Of a stretch of 16,658 bases of DNA, positions 15,001 through 16,658 are shown piece after piece. The translations under genes were made by a program, and so were the position numbers. The notes under the pieces are model-generated. The model saw only the letters and a program-made list of their open reading frames with translations. It was not told the DNA's origin and ran no database searches. The DNA lies in assembly GCA_040904625.1 (NCBI GenBank), contig JBBDTC010000320.1, positions 1 through 16,658 of the forward strand. Direction: 5' to 3'. How positions within the stretch are numbered: position 1 is the first letter of the stretch; every line of letters starts with the position of its first letter. The stretch is from JACKNG01 sp040904625 (lineage in GTDB: Bacteria; Pseudomonadota; Gammaproteobacteria; Ga0077536).

Positions 15001-16317
15001 TTCGCGCTCGACACCAGCGCCGTCGTCGCGGCCTTGACCGCCATCGAGAATCGCGGCATTGCCCTGCGCGGGCGCTTCGTGCCGGCAAACGACGAATTGC
15101 AGTGGTGCGATCGGGGGCTGCTGGCGCGCATTCATCGCTACACACTGGGCCGTTTGCGTCAGGAAATCGAACCGGTCAGCAGCGCTGTCTTCATGCGTTT
15201 CCTGTTCGCCTGGCAGCACCTCGATGCGCCCACGCGGTTGGCCGGCAATGACGGTCTGTACGAGCTGGTCGCCCAGCTTGCCGGCTTCGAAGCTCCGGCG
15301 TCGGCCTGGGAAGGTCAATTGCTTCCTGCGCGTATGCGCGCCTACCAGGGACAGTCACTCGATGACCTGGTCCGCGCGGGCCGCGTGGCGTGGCTGCGGC
15401 TCACGCCCAAACGCTCCGCGGCAGCCCGCCAGTCCGGCACGCTGCGCAGCACACCGCTGGCGCTGTTGCCGCGCGCGGAGCTGCGCATCTGGCTGGACAG
15501 CCTGGAAGGTGAAGCGCCCAGCGCGCCGGGCGGCGCCGCCGCTGCCGTACTCGACTTCATCGAGCGGCGCGGAGCGGCTTTCTTCGATGATATTGTCAGC
15601 GGCTGCGGGCTGCTGCGTACGCAGTGCGAGAATGCGCTCGACGAGCTTGCCGCCGCCGGTCTGTTGACCTGTGACAGTTTCGCCGGTCTGCGCGCATTGA
15701 CCCAGCCGGCGGCGCGGCGCAACCCGATCGGGCGTCGCCCCCGTCGCACCACGCAACCGGGCATAGACGAGGCCGGACGCTGGGACCGGGTGGTACGGGT
15801 AACGGCGAGCGCCAACGCGACCGCGCACGAAGAGGCCACACTGACCATCGCGCGGACCTTATTGCGCCGCTATGGGGTGGTGTTCCGCGCCGTGCTCGAA
15901 CGCGAAACCGTACTGCCGCCGTGGCGCCACCTGCTGTGGGCGCTGCGCCGTCTGGAAGCGTCCGGCGAAGTCCGCGGCGGGCGCTTCGTCGCCGGCCATT
16001 CGGGTGAACAGTTCGCCCGGCCGGAAGCGTTGAGCGCGCTGCGCGAAGAACGCCGCCGCGAACCATCCGGCCGTATCGTCAGCATCAATGCGAGCGACCC
16101 GCTGAATCTGGTCGGGGTCATACTGCCCGGCGTACGCATCCCGGCCTTGGAAGGCAATCAACTGGTCTACGTCGACGGCGAACCCGTCGGATCGCGCACG
16201 GGCAACGACTTCCACCTGGCCACGGATTTGCCGCCGGCGATGAGCCTCAAGCTGCGCACCGCGCTGCTCGGCCAGCATGGGGCCGGTGGGCTGGCGTCGC
16301 GGCGGCGCTGGCGTTGA
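12004..16317 (+). CDS. lhr: Large ATP-dependent helicase Lhr
   Basis: Superfamily 2 DNA/RNA helicase of 1437 residues, close to E. coli Lhr (1538), so it is the long form with the C-terminal extension. Core motifs: a Q-motif-like region (PTRCQVRAWQALAEG, residues 21-35), Walker A APTGSGKT (42-49), motif Ia YVSPLKAL, TTPESLYLLL, DEIH box (167-170), SAT (202-204), VFVNTRR (273-279), and LVATASLELGIDIGDVDLV (324-342). Motif VI is LQRVGRAGH (355-363). The middle part holds the winged-helix and Lhr-specific domains. The end, SDPLNLVGVILPGVRIPALEGN-like, is typical of Lhr C-termini. I put the start at the ATG at 12004, where family similarity begins; the frame is open back to 11821, with another ATG at 11941. 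Family roles include 3'-5' unwinding and repair-linked functions. It is divergent from the IalB-family gene and has no nuclease or ligase partner beside it. Confidence 0.95.
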   Translation: MIPSTFDPAVRTWFQAAFGTPTRCQVRAWQALAEGRHTLVAAPTGSGKTLAAFLTAISDLAAQCRTGSLATETQVLYVSPLKALSNDVERNLELPLAGIHALLRAELGDTPTINAAVRTGDTSPAARSLMRKRPPHILVTTPESLYLLLTSDGGRELLRPVRTVIVDEIHAVAGSKRGAHLALSLARLERLTAVPPVRIGLSATQRPIERVADYLVGSAGGSCAIVDEGHVRARDIAIEMPRSPLETVLSSELADEQRERMAELISAHRTTLVFVNTRRMAERLARALAERLGEDQVCAHHGSMSRERRLDAERRLKGGQLKALVATASLELGIDIGDVDLVCQLGTTRALSTLLQRVGRAGHAVGGIARGRLFPQTRDEVIESIALLDMIDRDELDSIVIAPGSLDVLAQQIVAETACAEQGEDELYAWVRRAWPYRELERETLRSVIRMLADGFSFAHGRHSAYLHLDAVNRRLSARRGARLTAVTCGGAIPDTADYDVIAEPAGELVGSVNEDFAIESLPGNIFQLGNTAWRVIRVESGVVRVADAAGQPPNMPFWLGEAPSRSVEFSAAVSRLRAALAAAAARPQATVDDLAAIMDRIPGVGATAARQAAEYVLAGYRALGVMPTQDTLVVERFFDESGGMQLVIHSPFGSRLNKAWGLALRKRFCRTFNFELQAAAIEDAIVISLGAVHSFDLDDVWRYLNAENVRDVLTQAVLDAPLFTVRWRWVAGCALAIQRFRGGRKVAPRLLRMNAEDLAALVFPDQLACAENLSGRRDIPDHPLVRQALDDCLHEAMDIAALEALLGAIAGGHKTLVSRDLTEPSPFAQGVLNANPYAFLDDAPLEERRTQAVSSRRWLDPATTSELATLDPQAIARVREEVWPQPRRPDEMHEAVLLLGFLAAGESASLGDEASAMLKELAANGRVVRVCSPQPGWCATERQHEILGLWPTAALARRGAALEFPLAERPPREQALVQLTRSRLEMSGPLTAPDVATLFALDTSAVVAALTAIENRGIALRGRFVPANDELQWCDRGLLARIHRYTLGRLRQEIEPVSSAVFMRFLFAWQHLDAPTRLAGNDGLYELVAQLAGFEAPASAWEGQLLPARMRAYQGQSLDDLVRAGRVAWLRLTPKRSAAARQSGTLRSTPLALLPRAELRIWLDSLEGEAPSAPGGAAAAVLDFIERRGAAFFDDIVSGCGLLRTQCENALDELAAAGLLTCDSFAGLRALTQPAARRNPIGRRPRRTTQPGIDEAGRWDRVVRVTASANATAHEEATLTIARTLLRRYGVVFRAVLERETVLPPWRHLLWALRRLEASGEVRGGRFVAGHSGEQFARPEALSALREERRREPSGRIVSINASDPLNLVGVILPGVRIPALEGNQLVYVDGEPVGSRTGNDFHLATDLPPAMSLKLRTALLGQHGAGGLASRRRWR

Positions 16318-16373
16318 ATCCGCGGCAGCGGGCGGGGCCCGGCGGAGCCATCGAACGTCCCGGAGGCGGCCGC

Positions 16374-16391
16374 ACCGGCCGGCGGGCCGGT
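16374..16391 (+). repeat. Strong GC hairpin just before the glycerate kinase start
   Basis: ACCGGCC (16374..16380) and GGCCGGT (16385..16391) pair perfectly around a GGCG loop, ending five bases before the ATG at 16397, exactly where a ribosome site would lie. No T-tract follows, so it is not a typical terminator for lhr. It may limit translation of the downstream gene or be fortuitous in this GC-rich gap (16318..16396), where I see no promoter. Confidence 0.45.
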
Positions 16392-16396
16392 TCGCC

Positions 16397-16658
16397 ATGA
16401 AGATCATCATTGCGCCCGATTCGTTCAAGGAAAGCCTGTCGGCCGTTCGTGCCGCCGCCGCTCTGGCCCGTGGACTGTGCCGGAGCCTGCCGGATGCGCA
16501 GTGCGTGGTGTTGCCGATTGGCGACGGTGGTGAGGGGACGTTGGCGGCTTTGCTCAGGGTGTGCGCGGGGCGCTGGCAGGAGGCGGAGGTGAGCGGACCG
16601 CTGGGTGACCCGGTGAGCGCACGCTACGCGCTACTCGGCGACGGTGCGACGGCCGTGA
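16397..16658 (+). CDS. Glycerate 2-kinase, N-terminal part (cut by window edge)
   Basis: The first 87 codons of a gene continuing past the right edge. The N-terminus KIIIAPDSFKESLSA followed by PIGDGGEGTLAAL is the hallmark of the GarK/GlxK-type glycerate kinase family, which phosphorylates D-glycerate with ATP, yielding 2-phosphoglycerate in most bacterial members. The full family length is about 380 residues, so roughly a quarter is visible. The ATG at 16397 fits the family start but has no ribosome site; a perfect hairpin occupies that position. It lies 79 bases after lhr on the same strand. The TGA at the extreme end is out of frame and is not its stop. Confidence 0.9.
   Translation, partial: MKIIIAPDSFKESLSAVRAAAALARGLCRSLPDAQCVVLPIGDGGEGTLAALLRVCAGRWQEAEVSGPLGDPVSARYALLGDGATAV

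Overview
The window is GC-rich, densely coded chromosomal DNA from a proteobacterium, most likely a gammaproteobacterium. The evidence is AceK paired with icd, full-length Lhr helicase, a class I photolyase, a PqiA-family membrane protein and a Feo system under a Fur-type promoter. I cannot name a genus. There are 13 complete or nearly complete protein genes and one gene cut by the right edge. I saw no tRNA, rRNA, CRISPR array, prophage or transposase gene. No stretch longer than about 190 bases lacks a gene.

Layout: 61..2713 (minus) is a ferrous-iron operon, feoA1-feoA2-feoB, coupled by ATGA overlaps. It is preceded by a promoter whose spacer and -10 element overlap a Fur-box-like sequence (2740..2772). 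Upstream on the same strand is icd-aceK (5846..2790): NADP-isocitrate dehydrogenase followed 24 bases later by the kinase/phosphatase that switches it off and on at the TCA/glyoxylate branch. Divergent from icd, 6035..7701 (plus) holds a PqiA-family membrane protein overlapping a YeeZ-like atypical SDR.

From 9377 to 7688 (minus) lies a periplasmic pair: an MxaD-like SRPBCC protein and a seven-repeat YVTN beta-propeller. Both types are known companions of PQQ-dependent alcohol oxidation, but no dehydrogenase is present here. The two genes are separated by a 160-bp palindromic fold-back element (8684..8843) bracketed by CTAG, which looks like a MITE inserted into a formerly compact two-gene operon.

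From 9539 (plus) come a class I CPD photolyase and an overlapping exported DUF192 protein. An IalB-family periplasmic protein (minus) follows, convergent with DUF192. Then come the large Lhr helicase (12004..16317, plus) and the first 87 codons of a glycerate 2-kinase. The photolyase and Lhr suggest DNA-damage handling, but they are separate units divided by the IalB gene.

Most of the window is ordinary core or near-core genome. The observations most worth following up are the fold-back element and what it does to its flanking genes, the Fur/promoter overlap that fixes the feoA1 start, the icd-aceK pairing, and the orphan MxaD-like/YVTN pair. I found no convincing undescribed system.
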